NCBI GenBank assembly: GCA_013388735.1
Contig: JACAES010000103.1
Location: 1 to 33,427, forward strand
Direction of reading: 5' to 3'
Source: Chloroflexota bacterium
GTDB lineage: Bacteria; Chloroflexota; Anaerolineae; Aggregatilineales; Phototrophicaceae
DNA length: 33,427 bases
The notes beneath the pieces were generated by a model. The model was given only the letters and a program-made list of their open reading frames with translations, was not told the DNA's origin and did no database searches. The translations under genes were made by a program, and so were the position numbers. Positions 8,037-15,819 of the stretch are shown here, piece after piece (within the stretch, counting starts at the first letter, position 1; every line of letters begins with the position of its first letter).

Positions 8037-9056
8037 ATGGATTCTCACAAAAAGCGGGTTTTGTCCGGGATACAGCCCTCTGGCAATCTCACCATCGGCA
8101 ATTATATCGGCGCGCTTCGCCAGTGGGTTGAGGAGCAGGAACATTACGAATGTTACTTCTGCATCGTTGACCTCCATGCGATCACCGTTCCGCAGAACCC
8201 GGTCGCATTGCGCAATAAAACGCAGGAAGTTGCGGCGCTGTATATCGCGTCTGGACTCGACCCGGATAAAGTTACGATCTTCATCCAATCCCATGTTACG
8301 GCTCATGCGGAACTGGGCTGGATTTTAACCTGTCTGTCCCCGTTGGGATGGCTGTACCGGATGACGCAGTTCAAGGATAAAGCGGCCAAGCAGCAGCAAG
8401 AGTCGGTTGGCGCAGGTTTGCTCAATTATCCTGCGCTGATGGCAGCCGATATTCTGCTGTATCAGGCTCACGCCGTCCCGGTCGGCGACGACCAGCGCCA
8501 GCATCTTGAGTTCACGCGCGATCTGGCGCAACGGTTTAATTCGCTTTATGGAGAAACCTTCGTTATCCCAGAGGTGATGATTCCTAAAGCCGGTGCGCGC
8601 ATCATGGGGCTGGACAACCCGACCGCCAAAATGAGCAAGAGCGAGGACTCGGAATACCATGCGGTTTATATGCTGGACAGCCCGGCGCAGGTTAAGAAAA
8701 AAATCATGCGCGCCGTGACCGACTCACTGGCCGAAATTCGGTTCAGCGATGACCCGGAACGCGCCGGTATCAATAACCTGCTCACCATTTATCAGGCGCT
8801 GTCGGGACGGACCACTAACGAGGTCGCGCAGCAGTTTGAAGGTAAAGGTTACGGTGATCTCAAAAAAGCCGTTGTCGAGCAAGTGAACAGTCACCTCGAA
8901 CCGCTGCAAACACGTTATAACCAGCTTATGCGGGAAGCCGGCTATCTGGATGACATCCTCGCCAAAGGCGCAGAAAAGGCTGCTGAAACTGCCGAACGTA
9001 CCCTGAACACCGTTAAGGAGCGCATCGGCTTTGTGCCAGGCAAACCGCGCCGCTGA
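8037..9056 (+). CDS. trpS: Tryptophanyl-tRNA synthetase
   Basis: The enzyme has 339 aa, the normal bacterial length, and charges tRNA-Trp with tryptophan in the cytoplasm. It has the class I HIGH-type signature TIGN at residues 19-22 within GIQPSGNLTIGNY, and the KMSKS loop at 198-202 (AKMSKSED). FKDKAAKQQ near 112-120 and VGDDQRQHLE near 149-158 are also typical of TrpRS. The start is the ATG following TAAGG in the leader. It is a single-gene unit facing tRNA-Arg, with a shared hairpin between them. Confidence 0.96.
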   Translation: MDSHKKRVLSGIQPSGNLTIGNYIGALRQWVEEQEHYECYFCIVDLHAITVPQNPVALRNKTQEVAALYIASGLDPDKVTIFIQSHVTAHAELGWILTCLSPLGWLYRMTQFKDKAAKQQQESVGAGLLNYPALMAADILLYQAHAVPVGDDQRQHLEFTRDLAQRFNSLYGETFVIPEVMIPKAGARIMGLDNPTAKMSKSEDSEYHAVYMLDSPAQVKKKIMRAVTDSLAEIRFSDDPERAGINNLLTIYQALSGRTTNEVAQQFEGKGYGDLKKAVVEQVNSHLEPLQTRYNQLMREAGYLDDILAKGAEKAAETAERTLNTVKERIGFVPGKPRR

Positions 9057-9088
9057 TTGCCGGTCAGAGCCGTTTACGCATTAATGAG

Positions 9089-9121
9089 AACCGCCATCTT
9101 CGGCAGTAGAGGATGGCGGTT
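9089..9121. terminator. Hairpin between convergent trpS and tRNA-Arg
   Basis: A perfect 10-bp stem (AACCGCCATC/GATGGCGGTT) with a 13-base loop. No strong U-tract follows on either strand, but the position between two convergent units suggests a bidirectional terminator. Confidence 0.6.
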
Positions 9122-9127
9122 ATATTG

Positions 9128-9200
9128 CGCGCCCAGAGGGATTCGAACCCCCGACCGCCGGTTCCGAAGACCGATGCTCTATCCACTGAGCTATGAGCGC
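9128..9200 (-). tRNA. tRNA-Arg (anticodon UCG)
   Basis: A full cloverleaf of 73 bases. The acceptor GCGCTCA pairs with TGGGCGC; the D arm is GCTC/GAGC; the anticodon stem TCGGT/ACCGG encloses loop CTTCGGA, placing TCG at positions 34-36; and the T arm has TTCGAAT. The discriminator is G. CCA is not encoded. It reads CGA and probably other CGN codons. Confidence 0.95.
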
Positions 9201-9211
9201 ATCTGATTTGT

Positions 9212-9239
9212 ATTGTAACCCACTTTTCGCGCGCGTCAA
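9212..9239 (-). promoter_or_regulatory. Sigma-70 promoter of tRNA-Arg
   Basis: On the minus strand, TTGACG (9234-9239) and TACAAT (9212-9217) are separated by 16 bases. The tRNA begins 11 bases after the -10. The -35 overlaps the stop codon of the upstream STAND gene, so the tRNA can be transcribed on its own or by read-through. Confidence 0.75.
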
Positions 9240-11578
9240 CCGGCGGCGCGCGCATCCAGCAGGCGCAGGTTGTGACGGGTCACTTCCAGCGCCACCCGGT
9301 CGTTTAACTGTTCCTGAATGATTTCGGCTGTGGCGAATAAGCGGCGTGCTTCGTCCCAGGCTTCGCTGCGTATCATCAACGCGCCCAGATTAACCTGCGC
9401 CCGCGCCAGGGCAAAAGGATCGCGCAGCGTTTCCAACAGCGTGACGGCAGACGAAAAATGTCTCTGGGCGGCTTCCCAATCCTCGGCCTGCTCATCAGCG
9501 CGCGCAAGCAGTGTATACGCACTCGCCAGTTCTCCCGCGTTATCTGCCGTCTCAAACACAAGTTGCCGCGCGATGACTCGACAGGGTTCGACCTGTCCCT
9601 GAAGCAGCCAGGTTTCAGCCAGCAAAAAGCGCGCGCGTCGGGTTTGCGGCAGCGTACTCAGGATTGCCTGTGCGCCGTGAGCATCGCCTCGATCTACCGC
9701 GATCTGTGCATTTTCAACTTCGATGGCCTGCAGCAGGTTTTCATCCTGGTAGCGGCGCACGCTATGTTCAGCGCGCGTCAGCAAAACAACTGCCCGCTCA
9801 TACGCGCCCCTGTAACGCAGCAATACAGCCAGTTCCACAGACGCGCTCGCCTGGTCTAAAAATGCGCCTAACCGCCCGGCCTGAAAAATAGCGGTCTCAA
9901 GAACCTGCTGCGACAGCTCCCATTCCCCTACCCTGCGCAAGCAAACCGCGTATGCAATCTGCGCGGCGGTATCAAGAAACAGGTCACGTGCCTGAAACAG
10001 ATGTTTCCAGACCGCGTAATGCCCGCGCCTTAAGCCCTCGCGCCAGATTGTGTTTATCCAGCCCTGCCGCTGCCGGGTGTCAATCTCCGGCCAACCGGTG
10101 AGCAGGATGTGTTCGAGAATGTCGTAAAGGTAAGACGCCGGCGGATGCGTTGCATCAAGACTGTCGGTTAACTCATGTACGACTGCGCGCGCCGCATCGT
10201 GATTTTGGCCGATGATGAAATGACGCGCCGCGTTGGTCAGGATGCAGGCCGTCTGTGTAAAACCCGCCGGTTCGAGGAGATGTTTACCCAGTAGCTCGGC
10301 GACTGCCTCTCGGCTGATCTGCGCCGGCCAGATATTGAGCAGATCATCTACACTGACTGCTCCCGGCGGACATAGCGCAAAGGCGAACCACGCCCGAATC
10401 ACAGCAGGCGTGAGGTGCGCGTAATGCTCGGCAAAAAGCTGTTCGATGCTGCGGGCGATCAACGTTTTCGGCTCAAACAGTGGGAGGTTCTGTGCCATCA
10501 GGCTTATCGCCAGTGGGTTGCCACCCACCGACTGCCACAGGGTTTCATCCGGCCAATCTTCCTGGTGGGGATAATTGATCTCAAGCCATTTTCGGAACAG
10601 CGCCACCGCATCCGCCGGATTTAATTCTGGAACGGATATATGCGCGCAGTCCGGCAGCGTCACGTGCTGGCGGCTGGTCAGGATGACCTGTGCGCCGGCC
10701 AGTTCGTCCAGCAGCGAATGTAATTCGTCAGCAGCTAAATGCTCGATGCCATCCAGAACAACCGCAACGCGATACAGCCGCAGATAATCCTGGAGCCTGT
10801 AGCGGCCTGATTCCAATTTTGAGATGGTAGCTTCATAGATTTGATGGCGGGACAGCGCCGTCGTCTCCGGCTGGCCGATCCAGATAAGCTGCTCGAAAGC
10901 GTCCGTCTCGATCTGACGGCACAGCAGCGCATGGGCCAGCGCGGTTTTGCCGACGCCCGCCGCGCCGGTCAGCAGAACATGAGGGGAGCTTTGCAGGACA
11001 AACTGGAGATGATCGAGCAGGTTATCCCGCGCGATAAACGGACGCCGGTTGTAAGCTGGCAGTTCACCAAGCAGGCGGCGTTTCCGCTCATCCGCGCGCG
11101 CCGCCCGCTCCGCTTGGATCAGTTTTTCGGTTACTCGCTTATAAGCGTGCTGCTGGTAGCGCCGCAGGGTGCGTTCATCCAGATGCAGCGCGGAGCAGAA
11201 TACACGCTGCGAGATGTTGAGATCGACGCGAACGTAGCGACAGTATAACCAATCCCAGCCGATTAACTCCGGCGAGGCAGCCCCGTCTGCTGCCAGCGCC
11301 GCCAGCAAATGCTTGGCACTCATATCGGGGTGAAACGGCTGCAAACCCAGATTGTGTCGCTGAGTTCGCAGTTCATCGAAAATCAGCGCCGTTAAAATGG
11401 CGCTCAGGGCGAAGTCGCGGCTGTGCTGTATGCGCGGCAGATTAGGGTTGGCGAGATAGTGATCTACCAGCCATAAATGCTGAAGCGGCCCAGGAGCTTT
11501 CTCCGCCGATGTATACAGCAAAGCCTCCAGTGCCGCGCGTACATTTTCGGTGCTGATGAACGGTTCACCAGATCGCAT
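9236..11578 (-). CDS. STAND-class ATPase (NB-ARC/NACHT-like) with TPR-rich C-terminus
   Basis: The protein has 780 aa from the ATG at 11578. Residues 1-115 are an unrecognised helical region. Residues about 120-155 (including LHLDERTLRRYQQHAYKRV) could be a helix-turn-helix. The NTPase follows: Walker A GAAGVGKT at 205-212, Walker B VAVVLDGIE at 271-279, VILTSRQ at 298-304, and GNPLAI at 353-358, the GxP motif of AP-ATPase/MalT-type STAND proteins. The remainder is Ala/Leu-rich helix pairs consistent with TPRs, the usual ligand-sensing part. Such proteins are signal-dependent switches, often transcription regulators or defence sensors; the output here is unknown. The start overlaps the preceding 266-aa gene by 14 bases and has no clear Shine-Dalgarno. 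A longer reading frame to 11701 would overlap it by 137 bases and is disfavoured. Confidence 0.8.
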   Translation of the reverse strand: MRSGEPFISTENVRAALEALLYTSAEKAPGPLQHLWLVDHYLANPNLPRIQHSRDFALSAILTALIFDELRTQRHNLGLQPFHPDMSAKHLLAALAADGAASPELIGWDWLYCRYVRVDLNISQRVFCSALHLDERTLRRYQQHAYKRVTEKLIQAERAARADERKRRLLGELPAYNRRPFIARDNLLDHLQFVLQSSPHVLLTGAAGVGKTALAHALLCRQIETDAFEQLIWIGQPETTALSRHQIYEATISKLESGRYRLQDYLRLYRVAVVLDGIEHLAADELHSLLDELAGAQVILTSRQHVTLPDCAHISVPELNPADAVALFRKWLEINYPHQEDWPDETLWQSVGGNPLAISLMAQNLPLFEPKTLIARSIEQLFAEHYAHLTPAVIRAWFAFALCPPGAVSVDDLLNIWPAQISREAVAELLGKHLLEPAGFTQTACILTNAARHFIIGQNHDAARAVVHELTDSLDATHPPASYLYDILEHILLTGWPEIDTRQRQGWINTIWREGLRRGHYAVWKHLFQARDLFLDTAAQIAYAVCLRRVGEWELSQQVLETAIFQAGRLGAFLDQASASVELAVLLRYRGAYERAVVLLTRAEHSVRRYQDENLLQAIEVENAQIAVDRGDAHGAQAILSTLPQTRRARFLLAETWLLQGQVEPCRVIARQLVFETADNAGELASAYTLLARADEQAEDWEAAQRHFSSAVTLLETLRDPFALARAQVNLGALMIRSEAWDEARRLFATAEIIQEQLNDRVALEVTRHNLRLLDARAAG

Positions 11579-12365
11579 CGGGAAATGTGTTGATACCTGC
11601 GTGCAGTCCCACCCGTTTGTACATCTGAAAGCCGGTGAAGGGATGTCCCAGAATCCCATCATGAATAGCCCAGGATCGCCCGCGAACGGTTTTATAGGCA
11701 TCTGGCTGTCGGAAGATTTTATCGGCTGAGAGTTTCTGGTGGAGTTCGCCGCCGGGCTGGAATTCTTCGTTGATGCGCACCATTTCCCGGTAGCCCCGCA
11801 TGTAGTTAAAACCGTATTTCTCGAACAGGATGGCGTTATGGTAAGCCAGCGGCTCGATCAGAAACAGATCATGTCCCATCCGGGTGATGAACTTCTCAAA
11901 CAGCGGCACGGCATGTTTGAAGTACCGCAGCCCGCGCCGTATCTGTCCAGGCGCCAGTCCCGCCTTCATGGCCGCTTCTTCCGCGATCAGATTGCGCCCC
12001 GTTGTGCCGAGATGCGTCGAGTTGCCGTGTTCGTCCACATCTATATTGAACCGTGCCGATTCTAGATCGTTGATAACGACCAGCAGCACCAGCAGTTGAT
12101 TGTTGAAGGTATCCGCCATGTTCAGATACAACATGGCGTCGGGGCTGGTCACACAGCGACGGACGGAGATTTCCATCGCCCGACTGCCTTGGGGACAGCG
12201 AAAATAGACGACCGGCTGGCCGTCTATGGTCAGGGTGTCATAGTCCACATGATATTCGGTGAACAACCAGTCCGGTAGCAGAAAGCGGTAGATGTTTCGC
12301 TTCTGGTCTTCAGGCAGGTTATTGATTTCGCGTATGGACGAGGGCCAACGATCATCAGTTGTCAT
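11565..12365 (-). CDS. Conserved-looking protein of unknown function (266 aa)
   Basis: I do not recognise the family with certainty. The protein is soluble, without signal peptide or membrane span, and rich in aromatic residues and Arg. It opens with a helix (EDQKRNIYRFLLPDWLF), then a beta-rich stretch (VVYFRCPQGSRAMEISV), a hydrophobic segment (LLVLLVVINDLESARFNID) and a helical middle (AAMKAGLAPGQIRRGLRYF). YHNAILFEKYGF near 175-190 recalls the C-terminal part of GNAT acetyltransferases, but the acetyl-CoA P-loop is not seen, so that is only a hint. It follows smpB by 9 bases and overlaps the STAND ATPase gene by 14 bases, which suggests joint expression. The start is ATG at 12365 with GTGAG upstream. 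Confidence 0.75.
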   Translation of the reverse strand: MTTDDRWPSSIREINNLPEDQKRNIYRFLLPDWLFTEYHVDYDTLTIDGQPVVYFRCPQGSRAMEISVRRCVTSPDAMLYLNMADTFNNQLLVLLVVINDLESARFNIDVDEHGNSTHLGTTGRNLIAEEAAMKAGLAPGQIRRGLRYFKHAVPLFEKFITRMGHDLFLIEPLAYHNAILFEKYGFNYMRGYREMVRINEEFQPGGELHQKLSADKIFRQPDAYKTVRGRSWAIHDGILGHPFTGFQMYKRVGLHAGINTFPDAIW

Positions 12366-12374
12366 AGGCTCACG

Positions 12375-12842
12375 CTAGTAATTTTCTTTCAAGGCTCGTC
12401 TGATTTCCCGGTCGGAGTCGCGTTTAGCGATTGACGCGCGTTTGTCGTACAGCTTCTTACCTTTTGCAAGCGCGATTTCCACTTTAGCCAGGCCGCGCTC
12501 AAGGTGTATGTTGGTCGGAACCACGGTGTAACCGCGTTCGCGCATCCGCGTGATGATGGTTGCAATTTCGCGCTTGTGTAGCAGCAGTTTTCGCGGACGC
12601 AGCGGGTCGCTGTGACCAAACCGATTGGCCTGCTCATAAGGCGCAATATGTACGCTCACCAGCCAAAGTTCTCCGCCGCGTTCCTCGACATACCCTTCTT
12701 GCAGGCTGACGTTGCCGGCGCGGATGGATTTAATCTCCGAGCCCTGCAGTGCAATGCCGGCCTGGTAGGTGTCTTCAATGTGGTAATCGTGAAACGCCCT
12801 TTTGTTCCTGGCGACGATCTTTATACCGCTTTTCTGTGTCAT
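12375..12842 (-). CDS. smpB: SsrA-binding protein
   Basis: The protein has 155 aa, the standard length. It shows NKRAFHDYHIEDTYQAGIAL, then GSEIKSIRAGNVSLQEGYV and LLLHKREI in order, and a basic tail (KGKKLYDKRASIAKRDSDREIRRALK), all diagnostic of SmpB. It binds tmRNA and brings it to stalled ribosomes for trans-translation. No ssrA (tmRNA) gene is in this window. It begins 6 bases after the ctpA stop and has no strong Shine-Dalgarno, so translation is likely coupled. Pairing a ribosome-rescue factor with an envelope protease in one transcript fits a protein-quality theme, though the operon may simply be a housekeeping arrangement. Confidence 0.97.
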   Translation of the reverse strand: MTQKSGIKIVARNKRAFHDYHIEDTYQAGIALQGSEIKSIRAGNVSLQEGYVEERGGELWLVSVHIAPYEQANRFGHSDPLRPRKLLLHKREIATIITRMRERGYTVVPTNIHLERGLAKVEIALAKGKKLYDKRASIAKRDSDREIRRALKENY

Positions 12843-12848
12843 ATGAGA

Positions 12849-14078
12849 TCAGCTTTGTATGTCTACGATCTGTTCTGATAGGATGCGTATCGCCTCCCCC
12901 AATTCAATGTCGCGTCCATTTGGGTCGGGAATAAGAAGATAATCTGGTTGAAGACCTTCTCCGTCTAATTGGTGACGGTCGGGCGTCAGCCACTCCGCCG
13001 ATGTGACATGCAGCGAAGAATCATCAGACAGCCGGAATATCTGCTGCACCGTACCTTTGCCATAGGTGGTCTGGCCGATGAGAACGCCTCGTTCGTGGTC
13101 ACGTATTGCACCGGCCACCAGTTCGGCGGCGCTGGCCGTACCCTGGTTGATGAGAACGGCTAAGGGCAGATGCGTCTGCATCCCGCCATTTACGGCATTG
13201 ATGGACTTCTCCTCGTTGTTATTACGTTCATAGGCGACGACCAATCCTCCATCCAGGAATTGGCTGGCAACTGCAATGGACTCGACTAACAGCCCGCCGG
13301 AATTATTACGAAGATCGAGGATAAGCCCTTTAATCCGCTCATTCTGCTGCAACTTTTCGATAGTCGTTTTTAGCTCTTCCGGCGTTCTGCTGGTGAAACG
13401 CTGTATCTGAATATAGCCCAGACTGGGTGCTTCTGATAAAATTCGCCCAATAACCGATGGCACGTTGATGACGGCGAACGGAATGAATCGAGTGTATTCT
13501 TCGCTGCTGTCCGGGTGGATGGCGGTAATTTCCACGCCGTTGTTGTCCTTAACCTCGCCGCGCAGCATTTGATCTATCACATCCTGTTGGGTGCTTAGCT
13601 CGATTACAACATCGTTCACCGCTTTCAGGATGTCGCCTTCCCGAACGCCTGCCGTGAAAGCCGGGCCATCTGCGAACGGGTAAAGAACGATGTCCCCGGT
13701 TTCCGAACGCTGGATTTGCACGCCGATTCCGCCATAAGTCCCGGCCAGCACATCGGACTCGCTTTGCGCGACCGGTGGGTCAATCAGGAAAGTGTACCGG
13801 TCATTCAGGGCGCTCAGGACGCCTCGTATTGCGGCATACTGGCGTGCGGCGTGGTCGGGTTGTGGTCGCAGATAGTACTGATCGAGAAGCGTCTGCACTT
13901 CATTCAGCAAGGGATAACCGGTGGTATCGGATGATGCGGAAACCATAACTGATGGAAAGTCCAGCACGCCGCGAAAGAAAAAGCCGGCGGCAAACATCAC
14001 CGCCATACTGATTCCTGTGAGCGCTCCAAATAGCAGGGAGCGTTTGTAGTGCCGTAGGCTTTTCGACAATGCTTGCAT
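12849..14078 (-). CDS. ctpA: C-terminal processing peptidase, S41 family, membrane-anchored
   Basis: The protein has 409 aa. An N-terminal membrane anchor (about 15-37) precedes an extracytoplasmic part with a helical domain, a PDZ domain (about 112-185, GGIGVQIQ and GPAFTAGVREGDIL) and the S41 core. LDLRNNSGG is at 254-262, the catalytic Ser316 sits in QGTASAAE, and Lys341 in TTYGKGTVQQ forms the Ser-Lys dyad. It cleaves near the C-termini of envelope proteins. The ATG at 14078 has AGG 5-6 bases upstream. First gene of the ctpA-smpB-266aa-STAND run. Confidence 0.93.
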   Translation of the reverse strand: MQALSKSLRHYKRSLLFGALTGISMAVMFAAGFFFRGVLDFPSVMVSASSDTTGYPLLNEVQTLLDQYYLRPQPDHAARQYAAIRGVLSALNDRYTFLIDPPVAQSESDVLAGTYGGIGVQIQRSETGDIVLYPFADGPAFTAGVREGDILKAVNDVVIELSTQQDVIDQMLRGEVKDNNGVEITAIHPDSSEEYTRFIPFAVINVPSVIGRILSEAPSLGYIQIQRFTSRTPEELKTTIEKLQQNERIKGLILDLRNNSGGLLVESIAVASQFLDGGLVVAYERNNNEEKSINAVNGGMQTHLPLAVLINQGTASAAELVAGAIRDHERGVLIGQTTYGKGTVQQIFRLSDDSSLHVTSAEWLTPDRHQLDGEGLQPDYLLIPDPNGRDIELGEAIRILSEQIVDIQS

Positions 14079-14115
14079 TCCAACCTGTTTTTATGTTCTA
14101 CTATGTGTTATCAAC

Positions 14116-14124
14116 ATTGTAGCA
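14116..14124 (-). promoter_or_regulatory. Extended -10 promoter of the ctpA-smpB unit
   Basis: On the minus strand TG-C precedes TACAAT (14116-14121), which lies about 37 bases before the ctpA ATG. A good -35 is not apparent, as is common for extended -10 promoters. Low to moderate confidence. Confidence 0.4.
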
Positions 14125-14184
14125 TTGCAATTGAAAACCGCACAGGGTCTTGTACGCCTGACCCTGCTTCTGAAGGGGCAGGAA

Positions 14185-15819
14185 ATGTCCGAACAAAATT
14201 TACCTTTACTGCTCGTAGCTGATGATGAAATCCATACGACCATCATGTTAGAGCGCATTTTTGAGCGCGAAGGGTTTCGTGTTCAAAGCGTGAATGATGG
14301 CCTTACTGCGCTTGAGGCCGCCCAGCGGCACTCGCCTGATCTTATCCTGCTGGATATTCAAATGCCCGGTATGAATGGTTTTGATGTTCTGCGCGCGCTG
14401 CGGGATAACAGCCGAACGAGCAGTATCCCGACAATTTTGATTACGGCCAAGGCGCGCCAACCTGCCGATGTGGCTCACGGACTTAACCTCGGGGCGGATG
14501 ATTACGTTCATAAACCGTTTGACCCGCGCGAACTGGTAGCTCGCGTTCAAAGCAAGATTCGGGCCCATCAGTTGGAAGATGCGCTTCAGCGGCGAACTCA
14601 GGAACTTGAAGCCTTGCTTCGTGTAGGTGAACAGCTTAACCAACATCTTGAAGTTGAAGACCTGCTAAGCCTGGTGACCTATCTGGTGCTGGATTTACTG
14701 CCGGGTTCGGTCGCGGCGATTTATCAGGTAGATGAGGCGGGTATGTTAGCCGGTTTTCATGCTCAGGCAAAGTACGAGGCGCTTATTGATGAACGACTGG
14801 GGGATACCTCTGTAGTGGAGCGCATTCTGCAAAAACTCGGCGACAGCCTGATGTGGCCGGGCGATGAGCCGCCTGTGATTGAAAACTACCTCAGCGGAAT
14901 AATCGTCCCGCTTCAGCACGGGGTGAACGTTTTAGGTGCGCTGATGCTGCTCTCCACCGAAACGATCTATGACGAAAACCACCTGCGATTATTACGAGAA
15001 ATCGGTAGACAGACATCGCTGTCACTCAGGAATGCACAGTTGTATAAAATTCAGGCCAATTATGCGCTGCACCTGGAAGATATGGTTGCCGCGCGCACGG
15101 CAGAATTGAAGTCTGCTCAGCAGCTTTTGGTGCGGGCCGAAAAACTGGCCGCTATCGGGCATCTGGCGGCAAGCATCGCGCATGAAATCAATAATCCTTT
15201 GCAGCCCATCCTCATCAATCTTGAAGATATGATGGAAGACATTCAGAATAATGCTCCGATTGATGTTCGCGCCTTGCAGACCATTCAAGAAAGCGTAGAA
15301 CGGATTCGCCGGATTGTCAGCCAGTTGTTGGAGTACACCGGCAAACGAAATGCTACAACTTCCGAGCTGGAACTCCTGGATATAGGCCGTGTGCTGGAAG
15401 GTATCATCCGGCTTAATCGCAAGCTGTTTGAAAAAGAGGGTATCACGATTGTGCCGCAGTTGTCGCCTGTACCGGCGATTTATGGCAGCAAAGACCAGCT
15501 TGAGCAGGTCTTTATGAATATGATGATAAATGCTCAGGCGGCAATGGGGCGCGGTGGCAAACTGCATGTGCGCGTCTGGCTGGATCAGAATGACATCGTG
15601 ATTGAGTTTGCAGATGACGGACACGGTATCGCGCCGGACCAAATGGACAGAATATTCGACCCTTTTTTCTCAACCAAACCTACTGGGACCGGATTGGGAC
15701 TGTTCGTCAGCTACGGCATCATTCAAGGCCATCACGGGACGATTCAGGTAAAAAGCGAAGTTGGCGTAGGGACGACTTTCACCATCCGCCTGCCGGTTCA
15801 GTCCGAGTCGCTACAGTGA
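14185..15819 (+). CDS. Hybrid sensor: receiver - GAF - histidine kinase
   Basis: The protein has 544 aa from the ATG at 14185; an in-frame TTG at 14125 lacks support. Residues 8-125 are a receiver domain with D13/D14, phospho-acceptor D57 (LLDIQMPGMNG), T87 and K110. A coiled segment (125-155) leads to a GAF-like domain (about 150-285), then a coiled coil, and HisKA with His333 in SIAHEINNPLQP. The ATPase has N-box NMMINAQAA and G-boxes DDGHGIAPDQ and GTGLGLFVSYG. With the receiver at the N-terminus and no membrane span, it is probably a cytoplasmic kinase controlled by phosphorylation from another kinase. It is divergent from ctpA and no partner gene is adjacent. Its stop overlaps the 3' end of the opposite-strand gene by 9 bases. 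Confidence 0.92.
   Translation: MSEQNLPLLLVADDEIHTTIMLERIFEREGFRVQSVNDGLTALEAAQRHSPDLILLDIQMPGMNGFDVLRALRDNSRTSSIPTILITAKARQPADVAHGLNLGADDYVHKPFDPRELVARVQSKIRAHQLEDALQRRTQELEALLRVGEQLNQHLEVEDLLSLVTYLVLDLLPGSVAAIYQVDEAGMLAGFHAQAKYEALIDERLGDTSVVERILQKLGDSLMWPGDEPPVIENYLSGIIVPLQHGVNVLGALMLLSTETIYDENHLRLLREIGRQTSLSLRNAQLYKIQANYALHLEDMVAARTAELKSAQQLLVRAEKLAAIGHLAASIAHEINNPLQPILINLEDMMEDIQNNAPIDVRALQTIQESVERIRRIVSQLLEYTGKRNATTSELELLDIGRVLEGIIRLNRKLFEKEGITIVPQLSPVPAIYGSKDQLEQVFMNMMINAQAAMGRGGKLHVRVWLDQNDIVIEFADDGHGIAPDQMDRIFDPFFSTKPTGTGLGLFVSYGIIQGHHGTIQVKSEVGVGTTFTIRLPVQSESLQ

Noticed and set aside
9236..11701. Longer 821-aa form of the STAND ATPase starting at 11701
   Set aside because: The extra 41 residues overlap the well-supported 266-aa gene by 137 bases in another frame and have no ribosome-binding site.
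12375..14078. tmRNA (ssrA) gene near smpB
   Set aside because: The flanks of smpB are fully coding and show no tRNA-like acceptor/T-arm pair or tag frame.
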